A model generated the notes under the pieces. It did not search any database. It was not told where the DNA came from and saw only the letters and a list, made by a program, of their open reading frames with translations. This document shows positions 11,330-23,318 of a DNA stretch of 64,000 bases, piece by piece. Numbering within the stretch: the stretch's first letter is position 1; every line of letters starts with the position of its first letter. The translations under genes were made by a program, and so were the position numbers. This DNA is from Tubulanus polymorphus (lineage: Eukaryota; Nemertea; Palaeonemertea; Tubulaniformes; Tubulanidae), in assembly GCF_964204645.1 (NCBI RefSeq), contig NC_134025.1, positions 13,643,001 to 13,707,000 of the forward strand, given 5' to 3'.

Positions 11330-13125
11330 GTAACAAAATATGCCTAGGTACCAATTAAAACAAGATTTAAAAAATACTAAGTTATTCCCAAGTTATTCAA
11401 TGCCCACTGGTGACCATATGTACAAAGCCAAATGACCTTGAAACTCCCCACAATCATAGATCATGTCATGAGCTACAACATCGCAATTGATTGCAGTACA
11501 AAATATCTACAGGCTCAGGTACCAATACCGGTAGAGGCCCTATGCCGTAAAAAGATAAACTGTACCTATATTATTCAATATTCAACTTCTCTGGTGGTGA
11601 GAACAAAGAACAAGGTAACCCCAATTCAACATGAGATGAACCCTATGACAGTGGTGACAATTGTCGAATATCAAGACTATAAGTTAAGACCTGTCGACAT
11701 TTTCCTAAGACCTTTTTTCTATCTACGAATGAGGAATGATGACAAGATGGCTGCCAATTGCTTAACAATTGACCAATCAAAAAATCTGTCAGATATGTTA
11801 CAGATACTTTCCTAAAATATACCCATCACAAATTTCAATGAAAAATTTCTACGTATAAGGAAGCTACAGGTCTCTTAATTCAGGGTAAAATTGATATTTT
11901 TGGGTTTGTAAAAGGTCACAGGACAGTTTGTAGGGCCTAAGTGATTGACCCAATTTTCCTTAACCCTTTAAGTACGCACCCCCTTTCCCGAAGGGGGCCA
12001 CTTAACGTTAGATTTTTACGTCAGGACTCGAACCCTATTGCATTTGAACGCTTCCTGTGGTCGTAAATATCTAACAGGTGGTGATCCGATGGATTTTGTG
12101 AGCGAATTTGAAAGTTTTGTGAACTTTTGAAAAGTTTTATGGTAAAACTAAAGGCAAAATGGCAACGAAGTGGAGACTAACAGTCAGTGAAGTGAAGAGA
12201 TGAAGAGGAGAGGGATAATCCGTTTATGAAGGTATTGATGAGTACTGATAATAATTCTTTAGCAATAATTCTTTTGATTTAGTAGGTCTAGGGGGTACCT
12301 TAGGCCTAGTCACCTAGATACATATAGGATTAGCAATTAGGATTTCATCTGAAATAAATAATGCAAAAATTGTTTCTCAATCCTTTCATAGACTGATTCT
12401 GAAGAAGAGAACACTCATGACAGATTTCATCATCATCATCATCTGTGCAGTCTCAGGTGCCTAGGGGTCACTAAGGTCAAACATTACCCCACCAGTAGGC
12501 CTACATATCATTCACGGTTTCGACTTCTATATTTCTGTTCCATATTTCCATCAAATATTTCATTCAAATAAATTTCTTTTATCATCATAGCAATGAAAAG
12601 AAACGTAGTTATCAATTTCTGTATGGAAATTGGCTCTATTCTGAAGATTTATGTTTTTCCAGGCTTCGATTCCAGAAATTTTCCATGGTAATTTCGAATA
12701 CAAGATGGCCGACATTTGTCACATGACCTCAAACGCACAAATCTACACCAAGGAAAATTATTCTGAAATGTATTCTGTATCTCAAATTTGGTGTATAGTT
12801 TGTTTATTAGGTTAAGTAGTTTCCGAGTAATGCTAAGTTAACTGGAGACACTAATTTCACCCAAAAATTATCTAGTATTAGGCCTTTACCATGTAAAATG
12901 GCCAGTACTGAAAGGGTTAAGCTGATGGCCATTAGGGGCATCAAAATACTGTGAAAGATCAAGATCATTGTCTCCAAAATTTCCCGTAAAAACTTCAAAA
13001 ATTTTGAAAAAGTCCTGATTTTTGTGAAAAACTTCCTTGATTCTGATCGAGCCAGAGATCTCTTCTGTCTGTGGATCACAACCACTTCCAGGACTGGGTG
13101 AACTTAGCTAGGCCAAGTTCTCCAT
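11330..13125 (+). repeat. R153 repeat interrupted by a MITE
   Basis: R153 sequence runs 11330-11963 and resumes at 12917, on either side of the piggyBac-like MITE. The interrupted word reads CAATTTTCC-TTAA-GCTGATGG. Intact copies have CAATTTTCTTATGCTGATGG at this place, so the insertion is younger than this R153 copy. Confidence 0.75.
11964..12916. mobile_element. piggyBac-like MITE with TTAA target duplication
   Basis: The element is 953 bp and flanked by TTAA on both sides (11960-11963 and 12917-12920). The ends are inverted: CCCTTTAAGTAC on the left and CCCTTTCAGTAC in reverse on the right. TTAA duplication and CCCTTT termini are hallmarks of the piggyBac superfamily. No transposase frame is visible, so it depends on another element. 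It lies in the first intron of B3GALNT2, inside an R153 copy. Confidence 0.82.
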
Positions 13126-14045
13126 TGTAAAAAAATTTGTAGGGGGGGTACATTCAGGAAACGAGCGTCGACGGCACGAGCACTTATCGGGAATGGGGAT
13201 CCGGGGGCCCTCCTCGGAAAATTTTGATTTTTAAATTTTTAACGTGCCGGGAAATCCCAGGATATTTTTGATAGACCTACCTGAGCGGCGCCGTGTGGCT
13301 CCGTGCGTGAGCCGTTTCTACAATTATTGATGTATGTTATAAGTTTATATGGCATGAAGCGTTTGTCTGTCTCACTATTTATACAATTATTGACATACCG
13401 GTAATGTTTGTTTGTGTGTAGGAGAGAATAAACCGAAGATCGTCACTGACAGATTTTCAAACTATGTCGGCTACAGGGGCAGCTAATCTTCTTTCATTGG
13501 GGCGGACGATTTTTATAGGGGCGGACACGAAAATTAAAGGGGTGGGCTGCCCCTTGAAAAACCCCTAATGAAGAACACTGCAAGTGTGCTAAAAAAAGGT
13601 CACTTAGCATTTTTGGGGTTGACATCTTTAGGGCTCTTCAAATTAAGGGGGATCTAGAACCCCCTAAATCTGCCCCTACCCTCTCAAACTGCGGAACTAA
13701 TGTCTATGACAACTTGTAGTTTCATACCATGTTTCCATGACTACCAACTGAAGTTTGGTATGTAGGCATGGAAACATATTGTTAAACTTTCAAATCATGG
13801 AGTCTCTTCTCTCATTCCCCCTTTCAATGCAGATTTTTTGAATACTGGTTTCCTTCAACTGTTCAATAGGCCTACTACAGGATCCAGGGATTCACGATTG
13901 GATTAATAACCAATCGTGAATCCTAAATGTTTAAGGTCAACTGACAGTGCTTTCTGGTCCTAATAAGCCATTTACCAGGTATTTACCGCCAAAACTGACC
14001 GAGCTTGGCCACCTGATGTGCTCTCAAGTCAAGTAGGAAACAATT
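13126..14045. other. Non-coding intron sequence
   Basis: No exon is seen. The piece 13690-14040 resembles the right half of the foldback element at 49161-49654, sharing GGCATGGAAACATA and AAGTCAAGT. A perfect 14-bp hairpin (GGATTCACGATTGG / CCAATCGTGAATCC) lies at 13889-13924. Confidence 0.5.
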
Positions 14046-15076
14046 ACACTATCAGCCCATTGCTGAATTTGAGCTGAAAAAGAGCTGAATTATGAGCGGA
14101 AAATGGACTGAAAATGAGCTGGAAATAAGCAGAAAATTGTGTGGCTGAAAACCAGCTGAAAAAAGGCGGAATTTATATATGTCTGAAAATTCAGCTAGAT
14201 TTAAGCTCTAATTACGCCTGGCAACAAAAGGCTGAAAATCAGCAGAATTTATTGAAATATTTTCTGGCTGAAATTGAGCTGAAAAAGAGCTTAATTTGGT
14301 ACTCCACAGTGTTCTATTTCAGCTGATATTCAGCTCAATTTCAGCCTGAAATTCCTAATACTTTAGAGTTGCATTATCATTAACGAAAAAAACTTCATTG
14401 TTTAAAGTTATGTTTGATTAATCCTACTTCAAAGTTCATGGAAGAAAGGAGTCCAAGATTAATTAGGTATAGTGATACTCCAATATACTTTGTTGATTGC
14501 TGCAGGGGAGATCCAGGCTGGGAGAAAGGGGGATTGATTCAGCTCATATGACAAGGGCACCTCATTACTCGTGGAGGGAGCTATTAAATATAGTCCCAAT
14601 TGACAAGTTATTCGGCCATTTGCTCGGCCAAGCATTGTATCAGAAAGCCGAGTGATTGATTAATTCGACAATCCACTCGGCCAAGCTAGTAAAAGTTAAT
14701 AAGAAGAGCTCTTATCAGTTCTATGAGGGCTTATGTAATGATTATGTTGATCCTGAAGTTATGCAGTCTGCTGTTACTAGTACAAGATTACAAATGTTGA
14801 TTTTGAGAAGAAAGTTCTTCCTGTTAAGGTAAGAACCTTTTAAAGAAATTGCATTTTACCTTTTTATTCAACTGTCCTGGAAGATCATATTCATCAAATG
14901 TTACATTAATAGGAACTAGCTGTGATTGTGATATTTATTGCTGCACTTTTGTAGTGTAAATATTTTTCAGAGAAAATTTATTCTAATTCATGTTTGTCCA
15001 ATATTGATTTTCATGTCAAAGTTGGCTCCGCAACCAAAGTGGCAATAAAAGATGCTAAACTGAGTTTCTACAATGA

Positions 15077-15331
15077 TTGTCAAACTCTTCTATTGAGACT
15101 TTCTATGAAGATGAGTTAGTCAAAATCGCATCGAAAAAGAGACGCCTCGAAACGGACATTATTTCATTGAATTCAACTTCAGGAACACTCGCAGACCCTG
15201 CTGGGGAGAAAAGAGCGCTTTCCCTTCTTACACAATCGAATACATTACAAAGACGTGCAAAAGACAAAGCCAGTGAACTGTCTGTTGTGGAAGAAGAAAT
15301 GAAAACTCTAAACGCAATTTCACAGATTTGA
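15077..15331 (+). pseudogene. Coiled-coil ORF inside the 14-16 kb element
   Basis: The 84-codon frame is rich in Lys and Glu (VKIASKKRRLETDI and SNTLQRRAKDKASELSVVEE), as in a coiled coil. An overlapping frame just upstream (VAIKDAKLSFYNDCQTLLLRL) appears to be the same protein with a frameshift near 15106. I do not recognise the family. Its position between the terminal arrays suggests it is the remains of the element's own protein. Confidence 0.35.
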
Positions 15332-15925
15332 GCATAGACATTCTAATCGTGAGGATTATCATTGTTACTTTTGTGAATATGAACACAGTGCAGAATAAAT
15401 ATGGGTTTTTGTTAATACATATGGTTATATGCTTTTGATTTTTGTTTTTAGTTAGAGTAGAAACACCGTGTTGATAATTTATTATAATTGGACCCTAAAA
15501 TTTAGGTTATCATCTAAAAAACCCTAAAAAAGCCCTAAAATTCTGGAAAGACCAATCTGTAGGAACCATGAGACTATCATATACCTGGTGGAGGGCTCCC
15601 AATTCCTTTGCAAGAGGTTTCGGAGTCCTCCTGCTGAAAATTTTGAGAATTAAGGTACAATTTTAGTGCATATTACAGCTTTAAAAAGTACTGTGGACTT
15701 TTGTCATAGATCAATGTCAGGTGGAATTTTTCACGTGCGATTTTCAAAAGGGCACTTGATCAGAAAAGGGGGAAAAATAGAAACCCCCCGAATCCCTTCT
15801 GGATCTGTACCTGTGCTGTTGCTATTGTTTAAAAAATCAGAAAACTAAGGCAGGAAGACCACGCAAAAATTACGTCATAATAGGGATGCCGTGTCACCAC
15901 AGACACCGTGGTACGAAATCGATAG

Positions 15926-16087
15926 ATGGCTTATGATGACAAGCAACGCGACGCCTACCGACACAACTGGGTTTATCGCCTACAAGAAGCCGCTAGTTGC
16001 TGCTCTATCGGTTCAACATAGACTGTAAGTTGGGCTGCGATCGCGGTTGCTCCGTAGGCGTCGTTGCTTGTCGACATAAGCCAGCTT
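15926..16087. repeat. Small palindromic MITE
   Basis: GGCTTATGATGACAAGCAAC plus GCGACGCCTAC on the left is matched in reverse by GTAGGCGTCGTTGCTTGTCG plus ACATAAGCC on the right. A related element at 57135-57305 shares GGGCTGCAATCGCGGTT. It is nested within the larger inverted-repeat element. Confidence 0.7.
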
Positions 16088-16648
16088 TTAAGGAAGCGGC
16101 ATTCCAGAATAGTTCAGCCTCGATTTGAAAACCCTAATTAGTCCAAATCGAGGCTGAAAGAATTGTTGTTAATTTTCCGCTCAAAATCAGCTAAGGGAAA
16201 TCAGCAGAAAATGAGCGGAAAATAAGCGGATAGGGGGACACGTTCCGCTCAAATTCAGCTCATTTTCAGTATACTACAAAATTCCGCTCATTTTCAGTGA
16301 ATTTCCACTCAAATTCAGCTATTTTTCAGCATTGAATTTTCCGCTCATTTTCCGCACTCTCAATGGACTGATAGTGTTAGGGCCTACGATTACGAAGTCG
16401 AAGGATCGATTCGATCGAGGAGTGACCTCCGTCACCCGTCGTCATCAATATCACACTCGACTTTAGTTAGTTACCTTATCGTTGGTGGTAAGCTTTTTAT
16501 AATCGGATGAGCTTGTGAAAATATCAGATCGTGAAACTAAACCACAGAACAGTCAGGTTACTGACTATACTATATACTGACTAACTCGACTCACTCAGGC
16601 CTAAAAGTCTAGCCTACATCATCCATTCCAAGTCAAGACACAGCTTAC

Positions 16649-16799
16649 CACTCATTAGTTTAGATTTTATGATTTTCGGTAAATCGGGGAAGATCGCCGG
16701 TAGAATTAACGCAAGGGCAATAGTAAGAAAAGACGAAATGAGGGCGAATATCATCATTTTACGCGTATTTGCAAGGCCCGCTCTGACCGGAGAATTCAT
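16649..16799 (-). CDS. B3GALNT2: B3GALNT2-like exon 1, type II membrane anchor
   Basis: UDP-GalNAc:beta-1,3-N-acetylgalactosaminyltransferase 2 adds GalNAc to GlcNAc on O-mannosyl glycans such as those of alpha-dystroglycan, in the ER. This exon starts at ATG 16799 and ends at donor AGTG|GTAAGC after 50 codons plus one base. Residues 1-15 are short and basic. Residues 16-37 (MIFALISSFLTIALALILPA and following) form one hydrophobic signal anchor, as expected for a type II glycosyltransferase. The single leftover base completes a Glu codon with the exon at 10776-10656. The visible six exons give 222 codons. The catalytic DxD region lies beyond the left edge. The N-terminus is not conserved in this family, so exon 1 is assigned on topology, phase and strand. 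Confidence 0.72.
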
Positions 16800-17132
16800 T
16801 CATAAAAATGACTTAAAGCGCCATCTAGTGTAAACGCGAATGAATACATCGGAACCAATTCCCACGCTCGGTTCACACTCTAATATATAATCAAATGCAA
16901 CGGAGATTACACGTAATTTATACGGTTATTATGAAGTAATTTCCTTATTTCTAGTGTAATCATTACGTATATAAATTCGAGCTCATACGCCGTTTCTAGT
17001 AGTGCCCTAGCGCCAAATAGCGCCGTTTCTACGCTGCCCGCGCATTAATACTGTAAACAATAAATGAGTAAATTGACTTTCAATGTCAAAAATCGCTTCG
17101 TAGGAGTATAACTGGCGAAAAACATACCGATC
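16800..17132. promoter_or_regulatory. Putative bidirectional promoter
   Basis: 333 bp separate the minus-strand ATG of B3GALNT2 exon 1 from the plus-strand ATG of the ORF at 17133. The right half is GC-richer than its surroundings (GCCCTAGCGCCAAATAGCGCC), and no TATA box is obvious at either side. The bidirectional role is inferred from the head-to-head layout. Confidence 0.4.
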
Positions 17133-17489
17133 ATGTCTGACAAACGGAGTTCGGGTGCACCTGGCGTAGATGCTGAGTTGTTGTATAACTTGGGAATGTC
17201 TAGAGAGTCGTGGTGTACGGTTGAGCGCAAAAAAGAACAAGATTGGTGTCGAACTCAGAAACGCCACCATCCCGAAAAGTTCAACACGAGTACAGTTTTC
17301 AGACAGGGTGACCCTGCCGACTCTGAAGATCGATGTACATTTACAGTGAACGCCCCTACGCATAAGGAGAAACGGCATTTTACTCGAAAAAGTAGGCTAT
17401 TGAAATATTATTTGGTCGATCAGTGGGCATACCATAGACCACACCTGCTGTACACTTCACTTTGGTTTCCAAGAAGGCAAATTCTATAG
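17133..17489 (+). CDS. Unrecognised 118-aa ORF, divergent from B3GALNT2
   Basis: The plus strand is open from MSDKRSSGAPGVDAELLYNL to RPHLLYTSLWFPRRQIL. The composition is basic and hydrophilic with several Cys (SWCTVERK, DWCRTQKR, DRCTF) and no transmembrane segment. It could be a complete single-exon gene. Alternatively, only the N-terminal part may be coding before an unrecognised donor. Open frames of this length are not rare by chance, but the GC content is higher than in flanking sequence and the start sits opposite a real gene start. I do not recognise the family and give no function. Confidence 0.4.
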   Translation: MSDKRSSGAPGVDAELLYNLGMSRESWCTVERKKEQDWCRTQKRHHPEKFNTSTVFRQGDPADSEDRCTFTVNAPTHKEKRHFTRKSRLLKYYLVDQWAYHRPHLLYTSLWFPRRQIL

Positions 17490-18680
17490 ACATGATGATA
17501 CAGACAGATGATTGATATATAATATTTTACTGGGAAAAAGGAACCAGGAACTGTTAGCCAGCTTCATGGAGGTCGCTGGACTTGGTAAATAATAATTGAG
17601 CACTCAGATCACCTAAAGCCATCAAGTCCAACTGCCAGCAGCATACACCTCCAGAAGCTTTGCCCCTTAGGCCTTTTTTAATTGCTTGGTTAATGGCAAC
17701 CGCCTCCGAAATTTGAAGAAAAGTCAAATAAAGATGACTTATTATTTTTTTATTCCTGTCCGTGGAACAAATTCGGTGAAAAAAATGAGCTAGCAAAATT
17801 TGTTTTCACCTTTTTGATCTATGTCTAGAATTCGAACTTTTCAAGAATCATTTGTTTGGACATAGTCATAGGCCTATGTATATTGCCTCCTCGAGTAACC
17901 TCTTCCTACAAAAAGTGATTTTATCTCACTGAGGGAATTTCCTCCTTTCAAATGATACTTGAATAGGTCTACCCCGTAAATCAAGCTATTAAAAAGGCCT
18001 TACCCTCTAGACCCTAAACCTAAGCGAAATCTGGGTAAGGTGGCTCGAAACACTAAAAGGGAACCCAAAAACCTGGTTCAGAGTTGATTGACAGTAACTA
18101 TGACTGACTGACTGACTGCCCTTAGTCAGGCTTTGGGTGGTTGGATTTAGAGCCCAATGATCACTTGGCCTTGTGGTCAGACACAAATTCTACAGCTTCG
18201 TGAACTTGAAGTGAAATTTCCATAGTATTAACTCGCTTATGCACATGAGATTGATTTGATTTTTTACAGATAACCTGGGACTCCTCAACATCTGATTATG
18301 GTCAAGGGTCATCCAAATGATTGCTACTGTTTTTTTTTACTGGAATCATTGCAGCATTTACATTTTCAACAATGGATCTACCTTTGTCTGTTTTGGAGTT
18401 CATGTAACTTAGTGATTGTTGTGAGCCATAATCATTTAAGCCACATTACTTGAATTACATGCTGCTGATTGGAAAATGCTTTCTATCATTGATCCCGAGT
18501 ACAGTATTTGAGCGTGTTGTGATTTTTCTATATTTGTGATTTTTTTGTTAAGCCAGTGAATTGATTTTTTCAATAAATATATTTGGTAGTTATAACCTAC
18601 TGACTCCGATCCATTTGATGAAACAATTTTGTATTTTCAAAACTTCTCGTGACATATAGAGAAATCCCACTGATACAAAG
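17490..18680. other. Intergenic, no gene seen
   Basis: AT-rich sequence without a supportable exon. A short (TGAC)n run occurs at 18101-18117. If the ORF at 17133 is the first exon of a longer gene, its intron would lie here. Confidence 0.45.
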
Positions 18681-18817
18681 GTCTGAAAAGTTTCCTTTCA
18701 GCAATGAATTCATTCATCCAACGTTTCAACTATCTTAAAGTCATCTTCAGGAATGATAGGATTTAGTCAAAACATTGGATGAATAAATTTATAGCTGAAA
18801 GATTCCTTTCAGACTTT
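18681..18817. repeat. Foldback repeat
   Basis: GTCTGAAAAGTTTCCTTTCA and TTCATCCAACGTTT on the left face GTCTGAAAGGAATCTTTCAG and TTCATCCAATGTT in reverse on the right. The middle carries GTCATCTTCAGGAATGATAG, the same word as in the foldback element at 56057-56501, so the two are related. Confidence 0.7.
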
Positions 18818-19987
18818 TTAGCCCACTTGGGACTATAGTCCCAGCGGGCTATTGCGTTCACTTTTCGTCCATTCGTCTGTCCGTAGACAGAATCCAGTTA
18901 TTTTGGGAAGTTTTGAAGACGCTTCAATGTAATGTCTTGATATTTGGGTTACACATGTATCTACCCTAGAAACATCTTCAGCCCAAAGACTGGCCCTGTC
19001 AGAATCAAGATGTCCGACTGGCAGCCACCAGTTGTTGTTGTTCACCAAAATCAACACTTTTTATACATTTTTGATCTTTTTGAGGGAAATGTTGAAGACG
19101 CTTTGATCAATTACCTTGATCTTTCGTATATATTTGAATCCCCCCAGGGCTCATCAGCATACAAAAATCGGGTCGATCCGACTCAAGATGGCCATCCTAT
19201 GACCTTTTAAGTGCCCAAAAATGGCCAATTTTGGCCTAAATTCTGAGTTGGGAAGTTTTGAAGGCGCTTCAATGTAATGTCTTGATATTAGGCTTACACC
19301 TGTATCTACCCTAGACACATCTTCAGCCCAAAAACTGGCCCTGTCAGAATCAAGATGGCCGTCGGGCAGCCATTGTTGTTCGCCAAAATCAGCACTTTTT
19401 ACACGTTTTTGAACTTTTTGAGGGAAATGTTGAAGACGCTTTGATCAATTACCTTGATCTTTCGTATTTATTTGAATCCCCTAGGGCCCATCAGCATCCA
19501 AAAATTGGGTTGATCGGACTCAAGATGGCCGTCCTATGACCTTTTTAGTGCCCAAAAATGTCAATTTTGGCCGGAATTCTGAGTCCCAGGCGCGGATCCA
19601 GACTATCGCACATGCAGCAAATGTGGTAGTGGTGGTTTTCAAATGCCCTTGAAAAATTTATGTGTCGGGGAAAAAAGTAATATTGGTGTCATCAGTACTC
19701 ATTCGTAGGTGAGAAAAGGTTTTCGATATTATATGGATGCCTAAGAATATTTTGTTACCACAATAAATTAGAAAGTTGTAGCTTATAACGGGTTCTATGA
19801 TTGTGGTGAGTTTCAAGGTCATTGGTTTTTGTATATGGCCACCAGGGGGCGTTGAGTAATACAATATCTTAGTATTTCTATATTATATTTGTACCAATGC
19901 ATATTCTGTTACCACAATAAATTGCTAAGTTTTAGCTCATGACATGGTCTATGATTGTGGTGAGTTTTAAGGACATTAATTATTCTA
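18815..19987 (-). repeat. R153 repeat, two heads in tandem, split by a MITE
   Basis: A first head begins TTTTTAGCCCACTTGGGA at 18815. A second, nearly identical stretch starts near 19245 and continues into one unit with TGGCCACCAGGGGGCGTTG at 19837-19855. The copy resumes after the pogo-like MITE at 21028 and ends CCCTGGACCCCTAGT at 21195. The orientation is opposite to the copy at 43615. Confidence 0.8.
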
Positions 19988-21025
19988 CAGTCAACCTCGG
20001 TTAATCCGTCTCAGGTTGAACCGTATAAGTGCTTATTCCGTATACCGGTAAATAAAAACGTCCCATATTTCCATAACGTTATTCCCTCTAAAATTCTGTG
20101 TCTAATTCGTACTCCATAATCCGTAATTTTCACTTATTCCGTAGACAAATGCATGGTCCCGTTGTCCAATTTATACATAAATCCTTATGTGTAATCCGTA
20201 TCAGTTGTCAGCTGTCGGGAACATAAACTTGAAGTGAAAAAGTATAAACATCTGTAATCTAATGAGGTTAGTGGTCATTAGGAAATATGAGAAACTCCAG
20301 AAAACACTGAAGTCTCAAGCTTCACTAAATATTCAGTACAAATGCTATTATCTGTCAATCAGCAAAAGTCCTTTGATGAATCGCCCTCGAGTCCAATCTA
20401 TCTAATGAGCCATCGGATACTATGTGTCGCAAACCGTTTGATCAAATCTGACAACTAAGGGTTTAGCTCGTAGCTCTATTGTTGTCATAGTGTACTGTGC
20501 TGTAATCCCCTTTTTACGCTATGAATTTCTTGCTATAAACTCGTTCGCATACCTTGTTCTCATCGCAATACGCCACCAGCCTACCTGACGGACGGATCTC
20601 GATGCATAGTTCGCTAACGAAGTTGTAAGTAATGTAATACATAGATTAATATTTGAATAATTAGACGTCATCTGTTTGTTGTTTGTCTGATATGTAATTT
20701 GCATTTTCAGTTAACGGAAGTTCAATAAAGTATTCCTGTTAAAACCGTTTCGCAGTTACTTCTATGTTATCGCGAGGGCTCTGTCCCTGACACTATGAAC
20801 ATTTTATTCCCCTCAATGGATAGTTAAAATGTGGTTCAACTGTTTTAGTCGTCCACGGTTTGAGAGAAAACTAAACCAGCTATTGTGCGGATTGTGCACT
20901 TGAATCATAGTTTATACTGGTAATAGTTAATTCGTATCAATTATGAATTATCTGTTATCCGTATATCACTTAATCCATACTAAAAAGCTCAGTCCCTAGT
21001 GATACGGATTAACCGAGGTTGACTG
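19988..21025. mobile_element. pogo/Tigger-like non-autonomous element
   Basis: The 1038-bp element has 22-bp inverted ends CAGTCAACCTCGGTTAATCC and is flanked by TA on both sides. Removing it restores ATTCTATATGGTCAC, the uninterrupted R153 word seen at 59711. TA duplication with CAGTNNAACC termini fits the pogo/Tigger branch of Tc1/mariner. No transposase frame is visible. The interior contains several internal copies of ATTCCGTAT or AATCCGTAT. Confidence 0.82.
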
Positions 21026-21027
21026 TA

Positions 21028-21206
21028 TATGGTCACAATCAATTACAAAATCGAAGCCTGCTGGCATGTTCTATGATTGTAGTGAGTTTCAAGGTCATTG
21101 GTTTTTGTTTATGGTTTCCAGGGGACGTTGAATATTGAAATTGTTAGATTGTTGAGCACTTTCCAAGTGGGCATGGTGTCCCTGGACCCCTAGTTCTGCT
21201 GTTATA
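21028..21206 (-). repeat. R153 repeat, terminal part after MITE
   Basis: This continues the copy interrupted at 19988 and contains TTTCAAGGTCATTGG at 21086. It ends with CCAAGTGGGCATGGTGTCCC and TGGACCCCTAGT, the canonical R153 end. Confidence 0.8.
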
Positions 21207-21227
21207 TCAGTGTGGGATTTCTGTATA

Positions 21228-21511
21228 CAGTCAACCTTGCTTAATTCGTTGTAGGTTAATTCGTATAACTACCTTATTCGTATAAAAATGGAAGGTCTCA
21301 ATTTTTCCTTCGTTATTCCCTTTAATTTCCATTGATAATTCGTAAGTCGTAGCCGTATCCATGGTCCCTTAAAAACAATTGAAGATGCAACACATACCCA
21401 ATTCATATCCCATTTTTCCGCCTGCTGGCAGTGATTGGAGAGCTTATTACTTGTCGGTCATTGGCACTCAGTGTGCCCCAGCTACTTAACGTATTTAAGC
21501 GAGGTTGACTG
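21228..21511. mobile_element. pogo-like MITE, 284 bp
   Basis: The inverted ends are CAGTCAACCTTGCTTAATTC on the left and CAGTCAACCTCGCTTAAATA in reverse on the right, with TA on the left flank. The interior is rich in AATTCGTA words. It is related by its ends to the element at 19988. Confidence 0.75.
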
Positions 21512-21583
21512 TTTATTGAAACACGGAATAGTGTTTCACCGAGGTGACTTCTTGTGAAGTTTATGCAGGATTAGTGGCGTAGC

Positions 21584-22572
21584 TACTGGCTGACGAATTT
21601 GTCTACTTAGGAATATTATTTAATTACACTGGTACATTTGCAAAATGTCGAAAGAAAATTGGGGAAAGTGCAAATAAAGCTCTATTTTTTGTCTTGAAAA
21701 AGGTCCAACAGTACTCTTTAGATACAGACATAGGTTTAGAACTTTTTGATGCTATGGTCGAACCAACCCTTACGTATGCATGTGAAATATGGGGTTACGA
21801 ATCAACTGCTATTTTAGAGAAATACCACCTGCGTTTTTGTAAATATTTACTACATCTAAACCGGTCTACCCCAAATTATATGGTCTATGGTGAATTAGGT
21901 AGAACCCCGCTTGCGATAATCATCAAGAGTAAAATGGTTAAGTTCTGGGAAAAGCTTTTATGGAATGATGTATCGACATTATCGGGTCAAATGTATAAAA
22001 TGCTTTTTAATATGCACTTACTCCATGGAAAAACAACCAAGTGGTTAAGTTATATATAATGCACCCTAGAAGAGTGTGGTTTAATGAACTACTGGGTAAA
22101 TCACGAGCGAGTTAATCCTGAACTTATTGGTGAATTGATCAAACAGCGTCTTCAAGACCAATTTACTCAAAAATGGAGGGCCGATTGCCGTAATAGCTCA
22201 AAAGGACTAATGTATTCTATGATCAAAACTGAACTAAAGTTCGAACCATATTTGCATGACCTCCCTATTTCATTGCGATGCACATTGTGCCGGTTTAGAT
22301 GTAGTAATCACAAACTACCGATTGAAACCGGTAGATATAGTAATACACCCCAAAACCAGAGATTTTGTTTAAAATGCAACCAAAATGTAATTGGAAATGA
22401 ATATCACTTTTTACTTGAATGTCCAGAATATACAATTCTAAGATCGCAGTGCTTACCACAATTCTGTTTAACAAGACCTAGTCATTATAAACTGACAACC
22501 CTTTTCAATTCCCCAAAAAATACTCTTGTCAAATTATGTAAGTTTCTGAAATCAGCCTTTGAACCTCCATGA
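21584..22572 (+). pseudogene. LINE ORF2 C-terminal domain, one in-frame stop
   Basis: The frame reads ADEFVYLGILFNYTG, then VEPTLTYACEIWG, then LNRSTPNYMVYGELGR. Next comes RLQDQFTQKWRADCRNSSKG, and finally a zinc-knuckle-like segment, CLKCN followed by YHFLLECPEY. This is the conserved tail after the polymerase domain in a LINE family common in marine invertebrates. A single TAA at 22057-22059 interrupts an otherwise continuous frame, which suggests a fairly young copy. The fingers and palm of the polymerase, and the endonuclease, are absent. Confidence 0.82.
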
Positions 22573-22611
22573 TGTATCCCCCTAAATTACTAGATTACTA
22601 AATACTACACT

Positions 22612-23171
<560 letters not shown>

Positions 23172-23318
23172 TATTATATTATATTATACATTATATATAT
23201 ACATTATTATATATATATGTATTGATGTATTGCCACTATATTATATTATGTATTACATGAAGGATATTTGTATACTGTACTTTGTACAAAGTTACAATAA
23301 ACGAAATGAAATGAAATG

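Larger units (their letters stand above)
14046..16377. mobile_element. 2.3-kb inverted-repeat element with motif arrays
   Basis: The outer ends ACACTATCAGCCCATTG and, in reverse, ACACTATCAGTCCATTG are inverted repeats. Next to each end lies an array of the word GCTGAAAATGAGC or GCGGAAAATGAGC. It spans 14060-14345 in one orientation and 16185-16360 in the other. Between them are a coiled-coil ORF (15077-15331), a frame with FYNDCQTLLLRL just upstream of it, and a small nested MITE (15926-16087). The superfamily is not recognised. The terminal-repeat architecture points to a DNA transposon. It lies in B3GALNT2 intron 1. Confidence 0.65.
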
